From an uncultured Bacteroidales bacterium (GTDB taxonomy: Bacteria; Bacteroidota; Bacteroidia; Bacteroidales; Paludibacteraceae): 45,151 bases of DNA. The translations under genes were made by a program, and so were the position numbers. Under the pieces are notes generated by a model. It was not told where the DNA came from, did not search any database, and worked only from the letters and a program-made list of their open reading frames with translations. The stretch covers positions 1 to 45,151 of the forward strand of contig CACXCA010000065.1 in assembly GCA_902766045.1 (NCBI GenBank). Reading direction: 5' to 3'. Shown here in pieces: positions 10,612 through 19,500 of the stretch. Positions within the stretch are counted from its first letter, which is position 1. The number at the start of each line of letters is the position of its first letter.

Positions 10612-13600
10612 TCATGATATTTTTTTAGAATCTCTATATTCTGTAGGGGTCATGCCATACTTCTGTTTGAAACAACGGCTGAAATAACGTGAATCGGTCA
10701 TGCCAATCATATATGACACTTGCGTCATCGAATATTTCCCTTCCTCAATTAACTGTGCTGCATGTGTCAACCGTGTTTCCTTGATAAACTCCATTGGCGT
10801 CAATCCCACCAATGACTTCACCTTCGATAATAAATGCCAACGACTTACCTTCAAAGCATTCTGCGCATCTTCAACTGAGAATGACACATTATCCATATTT
10901 TTCTCAATCAGTTCAATAAACTGATGCATTAATTCATCATCCTTCACATTCAACAACGTATCATCTGAAGGCTCATCCGACTGCTGATCCGAGATAGTTA
11001 CAGGTGACACATGCATCAAATCTGCCCGATATCTCTCCTGCCATTGTTGTCTCTCCTTCAGAATATTATTAATTCTAGCCTCCAAATAAGGCATACTGAA
11101 AGGCTTGGTGATATAATCGTTAGCTCCGATATTCAAACATTCAATTTTACTTTGTAGATCTGTCTTGGCTGTAAGCAAGACAATTGGGATATGTGACACC
11201 TGTTCATTGTTTCGAATCAATCGAGTCATCTCGATACCATCCATCTCCGGCATCATAATATCTGTAATAATGAAACTTGGCATCTCACGCAATGCTGCTT
11301 CATAACCTAATCGTCCATTCGAAGCTTCAATCACCATAAATTGCTTCTGCAAAACGCTTTTAAGGAACTCCCTCATCTGATCATTGTCTTCTACAATCAA
11401 CAGCAACTGTTTCTCGTCTGACACCATCTTGTTTTCAGACTCCTGCAAGTTGGATTCCTCTTCCTCATGCGACTCTTCTACAATAATATCTATCGATTTA
11501 TCAAAATGATCTACACCAGGCTGGAAGGTAATGGTGAATACCGAACCTTTCTGTTCTTCACTCTGAACCGTGATGGTCGCCTTGTGCATATCTACAATTT
11601 CCTTCACCAACGAAAGACCTATTCCTGTTCCGCTCTGTTTGGTCAGTGAATAATCTTGCAATGTCGTATATCGGTCAAAGATAATCGACAATTTATCCTT
11701 CGGCATTCCACAGCCTTCATCTGCCACTTGAATCACACCCTTTCCGTCTTTTACAGCAATCAGGACAGAGACTTTATTTCCTTCTGGTGTGAATTTAAAT
11801 GCATTGGACAAGAGATTGAACATCACCGTATCCAGTTTATCTTTATCTACCCAATAGGTAGCGCCATTTGTTTGATCATCAATGGAGAAACGAATATTAC
11901 GATTCTCAGCCAAACGCAGGAAATTGGAACTACAGGATGAAACGAATTGTCCCAAATTCGTCTTCTCCACCTTCAACTGCATCTTATTACTTTGAATCTT
12001 ACGAAAATCCAATATCTGATTCATCATCCGCAACATACGATTGGCATTGGTTCGAACCACTTCCAACTGTTTTCTCTCCTCCTCCCCTAAAGAGCCATTC
12101 TCCAACACATTTTCCAACGGCGCGTTGATTAACGTAAGTGGCGTACGTAACTCATGTGAGATATCTGTAAAAAACTGCAACTTGGAATCTGAGATTTCTT
12201 GTTCCATCTTCATCCTCGTCCGCAACCGATACACAAACGCACAGATGACCAACAGAACAACCACCATCAACGCATACATGAGATATGCCCATCCGCTCTC
12301 CCAAAATGAAGGAAGAACAATAATCTTCATCTCTCGAACATTATCACACCATGTTCCTTCACTATTGGTCGATTTCACTACAAAACGATACTCTCCTTTC
12401 GGCAGATTCGTATAGGTAGCCAATCGCTGTGTTCCCACATAATTCCACTCTGTCTCAAATGGTTCTAATTTATATGCATACTGGATATGTTCGGGGAACC
12501 GATAATCTAATGCAGCATATCCAACAGAGAAAAACGACTGGTTGGATTCCAAAGTTATCTCTGTCAATGAATTAACATCCTGATGAATCGGTGATTCTTT
12601 CGAATGGATGTCTTGTTCCTTATTAAAAAGTAAGAAACGGGTATATACAATCTGTGGCGCATAGTCGGTCGTCACAATATCGGATGGTCGAAATGTATAA
12701 AATCCATCATTCGTTCCTGCCACCAAACTGCCGGCATAACGACGCACCAGACTTCTACCAGAGAAGTGATCTGTTCGGAATCCCCTGAACTGACCAAACG
12801 ACTCAAACAATCGATTCTGTTCATTGAATTTCACAATTGACTCCTCTGTCAAAATCCATAGATGATTATGTTCATCTTCTTGTATATCCAGCAACAAATC
12901 CGAAGGGAAGAGATTATTCTGTCGATTGTATGATTCAAACTCTGGAGTTTGAAACAACACAAAATCATGAGAGAGTCGGAACAAACCGCCTCCGTAAGAG
13001 GCTAACCAGATATTTTCCTTCTGATCCTGAAAGATATCATAAATACAACTATTGGTCAGATTGGTGTTCTCCGTGTTGTAGAAAAGGAAACGAATCTCTT
13101 CTGGCGATTCAAACTCTGATGAAAAGATGGTCAATCCTTCACTTGAACCCAACCATATATTCCCCTGCTGATCCTCCAACAAGGTATGAGACTGCTCTAC
13201 CGTAGGCGGATAACTATTCTTCCATACATTTTCTTTATGGATAAATGAACAATGTGTTCCTTCCAGCAACAGAAGATGCAATCCTCCATTGCGTGATGCA
13301 AGCCAAATATGACCTTTGGAATCTTCCAATATATCACTGATATCATAAGACAAAGGTTCATACTCAGGAGAATCTGGCACACAATGCGTAATATGATAAC
13401 CTGATGAGGCTGTTGGGGTCAAATAAATAATTGACTGTTCACATGCCATCCAGATCCTACCCTTCCGATCCTGGTCTATAGCTGATACTATGGCAAAAAA
13501 GGAGGGAGCGGACTGCACATCCCCCTGCTTATTCAAATAACCAATCCGATTGTTGTGTATATCATATAAGCAGACCGTTCCATCTTTCGATGCAACCCAT

Positions 13601-14817
13601 AACTGCTTGGCATCATCTTCAAAGAGAGCCGACACATCCATTGTTTTCAGTTCCGCCGATACATGTTGAAAAGATTCATTAAAATAAACCGTCTTTACAA
13701 TACCTGAATTTTCCTTGGCAGTCCAAACCACCCCCATAGTATCTACAATCGACACCTGATCATCATAGTCAATCAGATAATTCTTTTTTACTGAATATGT
13801 CTGGGCATCCAAGACATATACGCTACGCTCACCCTTCAACGTATATGTGATCTCACCCTGTTGATTTTGCCAATATCTATCCAGTACATTTCCAAACGCA
13901 ACCTCCTTCATCATCATGCCATCCGACAGACGGAACAGACACAATGCCTTTCCCGTCAACGCACAGCAATACGTGTCATCTAAAACATATAAAGCAATAA
14001 CGGATTGTTTGGCTGGTAATGATACTGGGAGAACTCTTTTTTTTACTTTTTCATATTTATATACTGTACCCGACGAAGAGGCAAACAGTAATTCATTGGA
14101 AGACTCCGCCATACAATTGATGGATGAATTCAGCTCTGGTATCGACATGGAGGCTAACACGCTATCTTGTCCCTGAACATAGAAAGCCCCCACATTAGAC
14201 AACAACCATCTTTTATTGTTTTTATCTAAAAAGACTGAATAGACACTTCCATTCACCTCAGCCGCTTGTGGTACAAAATGATATAGACTCACATGCGAAG
14301 CTGAATCAACAATCAAACGAATAGCTCCTGTATTCGACCCTAATAACCAGAACTCTCCTGCATCAATCTGTTGAAGCTTCAACGTAGAGAAATAATCATC
14401 TCCCTTGTTCTCCTCGGCCGACGGATACAACGAAAACTGTTCCGTCTGCGGATTAAATCGCAAGACCTGACCAATATCATTCACAATCCAGAAGCAACCA
14501 CAGATATCACGTTTCAGAGATAAGAATTGATTGCTGACACTCCGCTGTAGATCCTTCGAACTTGCCTTGTAATTCTTAAAATCATATCCATCAAAACGAC
14601 TCAATCCATCTTTTGAAACCACCCATAAAAAACCATTCTCCTCTTTATACATGTCTTTAATGGAATTCTGAGCTAATCCATCTTGAACGGTATAAAAATC
14701 AAAATGAGAAGAAAGCGGTATTGTGCCCAAATGCTCAACCGAATAAGTCTCCTGCACCTTACTCACAAAAAGCAAGGAAAGAAGGAACACTATGATAAAT
14801 AACTTATTCTTACGCAT
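10612..14817 (-). CDS. Hybrid two-component system sensor/regulator (HTCS)
   Basis: 1401 residues. A signal peptide is followed by a long periplasmic sensor made of two-component-regulator propeller blades (repeated DxxGxIWLAS-type motifs, residues about 40-760), a Y_Y_Y domain (about 770-835) and one membrane helix (about 843-863). Inside the cell are a HisKA domain with SHELRTPL (predicted phospho-His 888), an HATPase domain (NLLSNAFKF near 1005, DEGCGMP, GTGIGLSLV), a receiver domain (IVEDND, predicted phospho-Asp 1186 in ITDIMMPEMDG, TKPF) and a C-terminal AraC-type helix-turn-helix (about 1311-1395). All catalytic motifs look intact. HTCS proteins usually sense glycan fragments and switch on adjacent polysaccharide utilisation genes; here no SusC, SusD or glycoside hydrolase is beside it, and the only neighbour in the same direction downstream is the giant LRR gene, so that is the likely target (inference). 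Confidence 0.96.
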   Translation of the reverse strand: MRKNKLFIIVFLLSLLFVSKVQETYSVEHLGTIPLSSHFDFYTVQDGLAQNSIKDMYKEENGFLWVVSKDGLSRFDGYDFKNYKASSKDLQRSVSNQFLSLKRDICGCFWIVNDIGQVLRFNPQTEQFSLYPSAEENKGDDYFSTLKLQQIDAGEFWLLGSNTGAIRLIVDSASHVSLYHFVPQAAEVNGSVYSVFLDKNNKRWLLSNVGAFYVQGQDSVLASMSIPELNSSINCMAESSNELLFASSSGTVYKYEKVKKRVLPVSLPAKQSVIALYVLDDTYCCALTGKALCLFRLSDGMMMKEVAFGNVLDRYWQNQQGEITYTLKGERSVYVLDAQTYSVKKNYLIDYDDQVSIVDTMGVVWTAKENSGIVKTVYFNESFQHVSAELKTMDVSALFEDDAKQLWVASKDGTVCLYDIHNNRIGYLNKQGDVQSAPSFFAIVSAIDQDRKGRIWMACEQSIIYLTPTASSGYHITHCVPDSPEYEPLSYDISDILEDSKGHIWLASRNGGLHLLLLEGTHCSFIHKENVWKNSYPPTVEQSHTLLEDQQGNIWLGSSEGLTIFSSEFESPEEIRFLFYNTENTNLTNSCIYDIFQDQKENIWLASYGGGLFRLSHDFVLFQTPEFESYNRQNNLFPSDLLLDIQEDEHNHLWILTEESIVKFNEQNRLFESFGQFRGFRTDHFSGRSLVRRYAGSLVAGTNDGFYTFRPSDIVTTDYAPQIVYTRFLLFNKEQDIHSKESPIHQDVNSLTEITLESNQSFFSVGYAALDYRFPEHIQYAYKLEPFETEWNYVGTQRLATYTNLPKGEYRFVVKSTNSEGTWCDNVREMKIIVLPSFWESGWAYLMYALMVVVLLVICAFVYRLRTRMKMEQEISDSKLQFFTDISHELRTPLTLINAPLENVLENGSLGEEERKQLEVVRTNANRMLRMMNQILDFRKIQSNKMQLKVEKTNLGQFVSSCSSNFLRLAENRNIRFSIDDQTNGATYWVDKDKLDTVMFNLLSNAFKFTPEGNKVSVLIAVKDGKGVIQVADEGCGMPKDKLSIIFDRYTTLQDYSLTKQSGTGIGLSLVKEIVDMHKATITVQSEEQKGSVFTITFQPGVDHFDKSIDIIVEESHEEEESNLQESENKMVSDEKQLLLIVEDNDQMREFLKSVLQKQFMVIEASNGRLGYEAALREMPSFIITDIMMPEMDGIEMTRLIRNNEQVSHIPIVLLTAKTDLQSKIECLNIGANDYITKPFSMPYLEARINNILKERQQWQERYRADLMHVSPVTISDQQSDEPSDDTLLNVKDDELMHQFIELIEKNMDNVSFSVEDAQNALKVSRWHLLSKVKSLVGLTPMEFIKETRLTHAAQLIEEGKYSMTQVSYMIGMTDSRYFSRCFKQKYGMTPTEYRDSKKIS

Positions 14818-14851
14818 CAGACATTCTTTATTTCTAACAAATAATCTTCTA

Positions 14852-14859
14852 CAAAGATA
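14852..14859 (-). promoter_or_regulatory. Predicted -7 element for the HTCS gene
   Basis: TATCTTTG on the minus strand, 35 bases before the ATG at 14817, fits TAnnTTTG. A good TTTG at the -33 spacing is not visible, so this is weaker than the other promoters listed. Confidence 0.45.
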
Positions 14860-14887
14860 AAATTATTTTAACTCTTACGACTCAACT

Positions 14888-15946
14888 CTACTCGTTTTCC
14901 GCAAATTTCAAATATTGTCTAAACGAATCCGTGTATTTCACCTGCAACTGATCCTGGTCATCTGAATAAATAAAATAGGCTGCCAAGTCATTCTGTTGAG
15001 AAGCAAATGCATAGGCGCTATCCAATCCCATCACCATAAAAGAGGTTGCATAAGCATCTGCCGTCATACAATCTGGGGCAATCACCGTTGCACTTAACAG
15101 ATTTCGCTCGGCAGGGAAACCCGTATGAGGATTAATCGTATGCGAGTAACGTTTACCATCTTTATAATAGAACTGACGATAGTTTCCTGAAGTTGCCAAT
15201 CCCACACCTGTGAGACATACGACTGTCTGCAAATCAGGTGATTCAATACCATTGGTCTCTGTTGGCTGCGTGATACCTATATTCCAAGTCTCTCCATGAG
15301 AGTTCTTTCCAGCAGTCACAATCTCACCACCAATCTCCACCATATAATTTTTTATCTGCAAAGAGGCTAAATAATGAGCCACCACATCACACGAAAAGCC
15401 TTTTGCTATCGCTGAAGCATCCAACATGATATTTGGATTCTCTTTTATAATCTTATTGTCTTCCAAACGCACCTTTTGATAACCGACATACTGTTTTATT
15501 GTCTCAATCATCTGCGGAGTCACTTGATCACTTTTCTTAAAACCAAAGCCCCAGCAGTTAACCAACGGAGCTACAGTCATATCAAATGCGCCATCTGTCA
15601 TCTTTGAAATATATTGTCCCTTGCGAAATACTGTCACAAAATAATCATCCAACTTCACCGTTGGATCATTTTGATTCACCCTGGATATAACCGAAGTCGG
15701 GACAAACGTCGAAAGGGAGTTATCTATTAACGCAAAGACACTATCCAACTTATCTATCTCCACACATTCGCTCTCCGCACCATAGATAATCGAATAATAG
15801 GTTCCATAGATTTCACCTTTCATCTGATAGTATTTCTCTGTTTTTCCCTGCTGTTGATAGTTTTTCTCTGTTTTCTCCTGACAAGAACAAAGGATGAGCG
15901 ATACACATACGCACCCTATCATTTGCATTAATCGATTCGTTTTCAT
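14888..15946 (-). CDS. apbE: FAD:protein FMN transferase, lipoprotein (ApbE family)
   Basis: 352 residues. ApbE enzymes move FMN from FAD onto threonine residues of partner proteins such as NqrB, NqrC or RnfG. Family motifs seen in order: an FDMTVAPLVNCWGFG block, MLDASAIAKGF, the VEIGGEIVTAGKN block, WNIGITQP, SGNYRQ with SHTINPHTG, and the metal-binding C-terminal MTADAYATSFMVMG. The N-terminus is a lipoprotein signal with the lipobox LCSC (Cys 22), so the enzyme should sit on the outer face of a membrane. It follows pgeF with an 18-base gap and so is probably in one transcript with it and the porin gene. No flavoprotein target is encoded in the window. Confidence 0.95.
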   Translation of the reverse strand: MKTNRLMQMIGCVCVSLILCSCQEKTEKNYQQQGKTEKYYQMKGEIYGTYYSIIYGAESECVEIDKLDSVFALIDNSLSTFVPTSVISRVNQNDPTVKLDDYFVTVFRKGQYISKMTDGAFDMTVAPLVNCWGFGFKKSDQVTPQMIETIKQYVGYQKVRLEDNKIIKENPNIMLDASAIAKGFSCDVVAHYLASLQIKNYMVEIGGEIVTAGKNSHGETWNIGITQPTETNGIESPDLQTVVCLTGVGLATSGNYRQFYYKDGKRYSHTINPHTGFPAERNLLSATVIAPDCMTADAYATSFMVMGLDSAYAFASQQNDLAAYFIYSDDQDQLQVKYTDSFRQYLKFAENE

Positions 15947-15964
15947 ACAATCTTTTTTTATGGC

Positions 15965-16735
15965 TTATGGATGTAACATAATACCCGATACCATTCTTCC
16001 CGACGCAAAACCATCACGTCTTGCAGAAAAATAGCGATCGTTATCATACGTACATTCGTTTGATATACTAATATTATCACGTTTCACACCGCAAGCTTCC
16101 GCTTGTTGTTTTATCGCTTTACGTAAATCAATATGAGGCTTGGTATAATTGGAGGAACGAATAACTATATCATGATCCAACCCCTCTTTTTCAAATAGCT
16201 TTGCAACCTCCTCTCCCACTTCGAAACAAGCAGCAGAGATACAAGCATTAACGCGCATATTCAGATGTTCAGGCATGATAGCCATCTGAGATGCAATCTC
16301 CTTCACAACCTTTGGAAGGATTCCCTTCACCACACCTTTCCATCCTGCATGAACAGCAGCCACCACACGTTGCGAATCATCATAAAGCAAGATGGGAACA
16401 CAATCGGCAGTTGTCACTCCAATACAGATGCCCGGTTCCTTGGTCAACAATGCATCACAAACAAAGAGCTGTTCTCTCTCTGCCACAGACAGACGTGTAT
16501 GCATTGATTCAACCCATATCCATTGGGTCTCATGCACCTCCTTCGGAATAATTAAATGAGAAGAGGTTATTCCCAGACATTGAGACAAGGCTTCTCTATT
16601 TCTCAGGACAGAAGACTCATCATCACCCGAATAGAATCCAAGATTCAATGACTGATAAGCATTCGTACTATAACCGCCTTCACGGTTACTCATAAACCAT
16701 TCGACTCTACCGATTTTATCTCTATAGCCGAACAT
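15965..16735 (-). CDS. pgeF: PgeF/YfiH family protein (multicopper polyphenol oxidase-like, LACC1 family)
   Basis: 256 residues, the normal size of the YfiH/LACC1 family. The metal-binding His-Cys-His triad is visible: His 68 (KEVHETQ), Cys 112 (TTADCVPI) and His 129 (AVHAGWKG). The C-terminal CTYDNDRYFSARRDG motif is also typical. Bacterial members act in peptidoglycan quality control or on purine nucleosides; which applies here cannot be told. The gene sits 8 bases after the porin gene and 18 bases before apbE, all on the minus strand, so co-transcription is likely. Confidence 0.93.
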   Translation of the reverse strand: MFGYRDKIGRVEWFMSNREGGYSTNAYQSLNLGFYSGDDESSVLRNREALSQCLGITSSHLIIPKEVHETQWIWVESMHTRLSVAEREQLFVCDALLTKEPGICIGVTTADCVPILLYDDSQRVVAAVHAGWKGVVKGILPKVVKEIASQMAIMPEHLNMRVNACISAACFEVGEEVAKLFEKEGLDHDIVIRSSNYTKPHIDLRKAIKQQAEACGVKRDNISISNECTYDNDRYFSARRDGFASGRMVSGIMLHP

Positions 16736-16743
16736 GTATCCTT

Positions 16744-18075
16744 TTAGAAATTAAACATCATCACAGCTACGGCTCTATGATTCGTCACCTGATGTGTATT
16801 CTCCACTTTTCCCGTTTCCAATTTCAAATCACCATAAAAAGCAGATGTCATCTCATACTCCACACCGAATGTCCAACGTTTCAGATTATAACATAACATT
16901 GGAGAAAGACGGAATACCTTATCCAAATTATTATAACCGAAGATATAGGTAGTTTCAGGTGAATAAAGTTTATCATCAGAACCTAGATTCTTCATGAATC
17001 CAGCGAAGAAGCCCACCTGCCACTTATCGCCATACACGATGTTCATCCATGAGGTTGAATTACGAATGTTGGTATATTCAAATGAACCATCTGGAAGCAC
17101 CTTTGACACACCATATCCACTCAATAATAACAGATGTGACATATTCTCTCCATACACAGTCTTAGCTCTAATAGAGAACTTCTTATTCGGTGTCGTATAT
17201 TTCATGAAAGCTGTCAACGAAAGAGATGTCAGCTTCTCATCCACTGTATGACGATAAGAAGAATCTGCATTCACCTTCACTTCTACAACCTCACGCGGAT
17301 GGATGTGCAACAAATCAGCACCTGCTCCTACTATCCAGCCATTCTTTTTCCAATCCAGTCCGAAATAGAGTTCTGGCACCTTACCATGATTCTGATAAGC
17401 AGTGCTTCCACCTTCTGGTCCCCAAGAAGTATATTGCAACTGATACAAGCCAGCTAAATAAACACGAACTGTTTTGGATAACTTCCAATCCAGACGTAGT
17501 TGCGGACTACGATTGAAAGGTTGGAACGGACTACCGGTTGCCAAACTCTGAATCTCTGGCACCACCTCACCAAACATTGGATGCCACGTCTGACCGAGAG
17601 TCAAGTCCCACTTCTTCCATGACATTTTCATGTATGCCTGACGAATACGGAACATCGTAGTGTTCGTCGAGAAACCAGCAAAATCGGTTTCCACCTGAGC
17701 CATCAACTCAGCACCTAGAATAGGTTTCTGTGCATATACCTTTAAGCCCAAACGGGTGGCAATACTTAAAAATCGAGAAGAAGTTATCTCATTGATATCT
17801 TCACCGAAAGCATTCAATTCTCTATCCTTAGGGATGATATAAAATAGGCCGGAAGCGGTTTCAAAATTTTCTCGTGAGTCAAAATAAAAATCATTCCGTA
17901 TAAATCCATAAGGAACAAACTTTACCGCCTTGGTATTTAATTCGATTGATGAGGGAGATTGCTGATTATTAACCACTGGTTTGCTATCCACCTGAACTGA
18001 ATCCACTATCATCTGCTGCGCCCATGCACTACCTACCGCAAAGGTAATGACCATAGACAATATCACTTTTTTCAT
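16744..18075 (-). CDS. DcaP-like outer-membrane porin/beta-barrel protein
   Basis: 443 residues from ATG at 18075, which begins a clear signal peptide (MKKVILSMVITFAVGSAWA). The frame stays open further upstream to 18267, but that extension would start above the predicted promoter at 18100-18107 and has no signal peptide, so I reject it. The mature part has alternating beta-strand patterns, the FVPYGFIRNDFYFDSR start, RIRQAYMKMSWKKWDLTLGQTWHPMFGE in the middle (the block that resembles the DcaP family) and a C-terminal strand ending in phenylalanine (AVMMFNF), as in outer-membrane barrels. The substrate is unknown. It is the first gene of the set with pgeF and apbE. Confidence 0.8.
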   Translation of the reverse strand: MKKVILSMVITFAVGSAWAQQMIVDSVQVDSKPVVNNQQSPSSIELNTKAVKFVPYGFIRNDFYFDSRENFETASGLFYIIPKDRELNAFGEDINEITSSRFLSIATRLGLKVYAQKPILGAELMAQVETDFAGFSTNTTMFRIRQAYMKMSWKKWDLTLGQTWHPMFGEVVPEIQSLATGSPFQPFNRSPQLRLDWKLSKTVRVYLAGLYQLQYTSWGPEGGSTAYQNHGKVPELYFGLDWKKNGWIVGAGADLLHIHPREVVEVKVNADSSYRHTVDEKLTSLSLTAFMKYTTPNKKFSIRAKTVYGENMSHLLLLSGYGVSKVLPDGSFEYTNIRNSTSWMNIVYGDKWQVGFFAGFMKNLGSDDKLYSPETTYIFGYNNLDKVFRLSPMLCYNLKRWTFGVEYEMTSAFYGDLKLETGKVENTHQVTNHRAVAVMMFNF

Positions 18076-18099
18076 AAAAACTTTTTTTTCAAAACTTCG

Positions 18100-18107
18100 C
18101 AAAGATA
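18100..18107 (-). promoter_or_regulatory. Predicted -7 element for the porin-pgeF-apbE set
   Basis: TATCTTTG on the minus strand, 25 bases before the ATG at 18075. A T-rich stretch with TTG lies at about the right distance upstream for a -33 box. This supports the downstream start for the porin. Confidence 0.55.
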
Positions 18108-18185
18108 CATCATACTTAAACAAAAAACAACCAGACTGCAAGAAAGTTAAGTCTGATTCTTCATAATTTTTTGTTAATAAGTTTT

Positions 18186-18217
18186 TTTGCATCATCCAAA
18201 GCAACATTTTACCTTTG
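18186..18217 (+). promoter_or_regulatory. Promoter of the DUF3127 gene
   Basis: TTTG (18186-18189), 20 bases, TACCTTTG (18210-18217): an exact Bacteroidota promoter. The leader is about 20 bases and A-rich (AAGAAAGAAAAGAA) directly before the ATG at 18245. Confidence 0.75.
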
Positions 18218-18244
18218 TAAAAATTTAAATAAGAAAGAAAAGAA

Positions 18245-18652
18245 ATGGACGTAACAGGTAAAATCATAGTCGTTTGTCCTTTGCAACAAGGAGAAAGCGC
18301 AAAAGGGCCATGGAAATCCCAAGATTATGTGATTGAATACTACGAACCAGGCTCTCAATACAGCCGTAAAATGGTTTTTAATGTGTTTGGTGAAAATATT
18401 GATAAATTTGCCATTCAAGAGGGTCAAGAATATACCGTCAGTGTAGATATTGATGCTAGAGAATGGAATGGACGCTGGTTCAGCAACATCCGTGCTTGGC
18501 GTGTGATGAGTCCTCAAAACACAACTGCTCAAGCACCGCAACAAGCACCTATCGATGCTCCTATCTCAGCCATGCCAAACAACATGAAGACGCCAGACCC
18601 ATTTGATGCTACTTCTCAACCATCAGATGCTTCAAGCGATCTTCCTTTCTAA
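18245..18652 (+). CDS. DUF3127 domain protein
   Basis: 135 residues. The first 90 residues (MDVTGKIIVVCPLQQGES, SQDYVIEYYE, VFNVFGENIDKF, WNGRWFSNIRAW) match the DUF3127 family, a small beta-rich domain common in Bacteroidota and thought to be OB-fold-like. The tail of about 45 residues is Gln/Pro/Ala-rich and ends SDLPF, which resembles the acidic tail of single-stranded-DNA binding proteins; a nucleic-acid role is only inferred. It has its own strong promoter and a terminator-like hairpin after it. Confidence 0.9.
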   Translation: MDVTGKIIVVCPLQQGESAKGPWKSQDYVIEYYEPGSQYSRKMVFNVFGENIDKFAIQEGQEYTVSVDIDAREWNGRWFSNIRAWRVMSPQNTTAQAPQQAPIDAPISAMPNNMKTPDPFDATSQPSDASSDLPF

Positions 18653-18700
18653 AAAAGGCGGATTGAATCGATAGAACCACCTATAATCTGTGATATATTC

Positions 18701-18726
18701 TGTAGAGGTGCTTGTGCATCTCTACA
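18701..18726 (+). terminator. Hairpin followed by T-rich run, between DUF3127 gene and nth
   Basis: TGTAGAGGTGC and GCATCTCTACA form an 11-bp stem with a TTGT loop, followed by TTTTTCTTTT. It looks like an intrinsic terminator for the DUF3127 gene. The ends (TGTAGAG/CTCTACA) are the same as those of the larger palindrome at 21553, so it may be derived from that repeat family. It lies inside the apparent upstream extension of the nth frame, which argues for the later nth start. Confidence 0.65.
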
Positions 18727-18746
18727 TTTTTCTTTTAATAGAACCC

Positions 18747-19400
18747 ATGACACAAAAAGAACGATATGCAGCCATACTCGATTGGTTTCAAGAAAACCGT
18801 CCCGAGGCAGAAAGCGAGCTTTCCTTTAACAACCCGTTTGAATGCATCGTCGCTGTCATGTTATCCGCCCAATGTACCGACAAGAGAGTCAACATGGTGA
18901 CCCCCGCCTTATTTCGCAGATTCCCTACCCCAAAGGAGATGTCACTAAGCTCTTTCGATGAGATCCTCTCTTATATCAAAAGTATCTCATACCCCAATGC
19001 CAAGGCTCAACATCTTCTGGAGATGTCTCGCAAACTGATTACCGACTTCGACGGAACAGTTCCCGACGATTTTGAGAAACTCCAAACCCTGCCCGGCGTC
19101 GGAAGAAAAACAGCCAACGTAGTCTGCGCCGTAGCCTTCCATCAACCTGCTATGCCTGTTGATACGCATGTGTTTCGTGTAGCCAACCGCCTAGGACTTA
19201 CCATCAAAGCAAAGAATCCTCACGAGAGCGAGATGACGTTACGCAAACACATTCCCGAAAACCTACTGTCCAAAGCTCATCATTGGCTGCTACTGCATGG
19301 AAGATACACCTGCACCGCACGAAATCCTCATTGTCCTCAATGTGGCTTATATCCGTTCTGCAAACATCCAGTTTGTCAGAATCAACGACAAGACGACTGA
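18747..19400 (+). CDS. nth: Endonuclease III (DNA glycosylase/AP lyase)
   Basis: 217 residues from ATG at 18747; an ATG at 18690 is in frame but would place the start upstream of a terminator hairpin. Endonuclease III removes oxidised pyrimidines in base excision repair. Visible features are the helix-hairpin-helix LPGVGRKTANVV with catalytic Lys 121, Asp 139 in VDTHVFRVANRLG, and the C-terminal iron-sulphur cluster cysteines 189, 196, 199 and 205 (C-X6-C-X2-C-X5-C). Length and motifs match E. coli Nth closely. Confidence 0.97.
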   Translation: MTQKERYAAILDWFQENRPEAESELSFNNPFECIVAVMLSAQCTDKRVNMVTPALFRRFPTPKEMSLSSFDEILSYIKSISYPNAKAQHLLEMSRKLITDFDGTVPDDFEKLQTLPGVGRKTANVVCAVAFHQPAMPVDTHVFRVANRLGLTIKAKNPHESEMTLRKHIPENLLSKAHHWLLLHGRYTCTARNPHCPQCGLYPFCKHPVCQNQRQDD

Positions 19401-19403
19401 CAA

Positions 19404-19436
19404 TTTGACACGAAAAAGAGTGTGGCATATTCTTTG
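19404..19436 (+). promoter_or_regulatory. Possible promoter of htpG
   Basis: TTTG (19404-19407), 20 bases, then TATTCTTTG (19428-19436), which is the -7 consensus with one extra base. The leader would be about 60 bases. No CIRCE-type inverted repeat is seen. Confidence 0.4.
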
Positions 19437-19500
19437 AAAGAACTCTTTACGGGTGAATGACACCTATCATATTATGTATAACTAAAGATTCATATAAGAT

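Noticed and set aside
10612-18075. Polysaccharide utilisation locus suggested by the HTCS regulator
   Set aside because: No SusC, SusD, glycoside hydrolase or sulfatase gene is found on either side within the window.
18076-18267. Upstream extension of the porin frame to 18267
   Set aside because: It has no signal peptide, precedes the predicted -7 box and overlaps the divergent promoter; the start at 18075 gives a perfect signal peptide.
18690-18746. Earlier ATG for nth
   Set aside because: The extra 19 residues are encoded across a terminator-like hairpin and are not part of the family.
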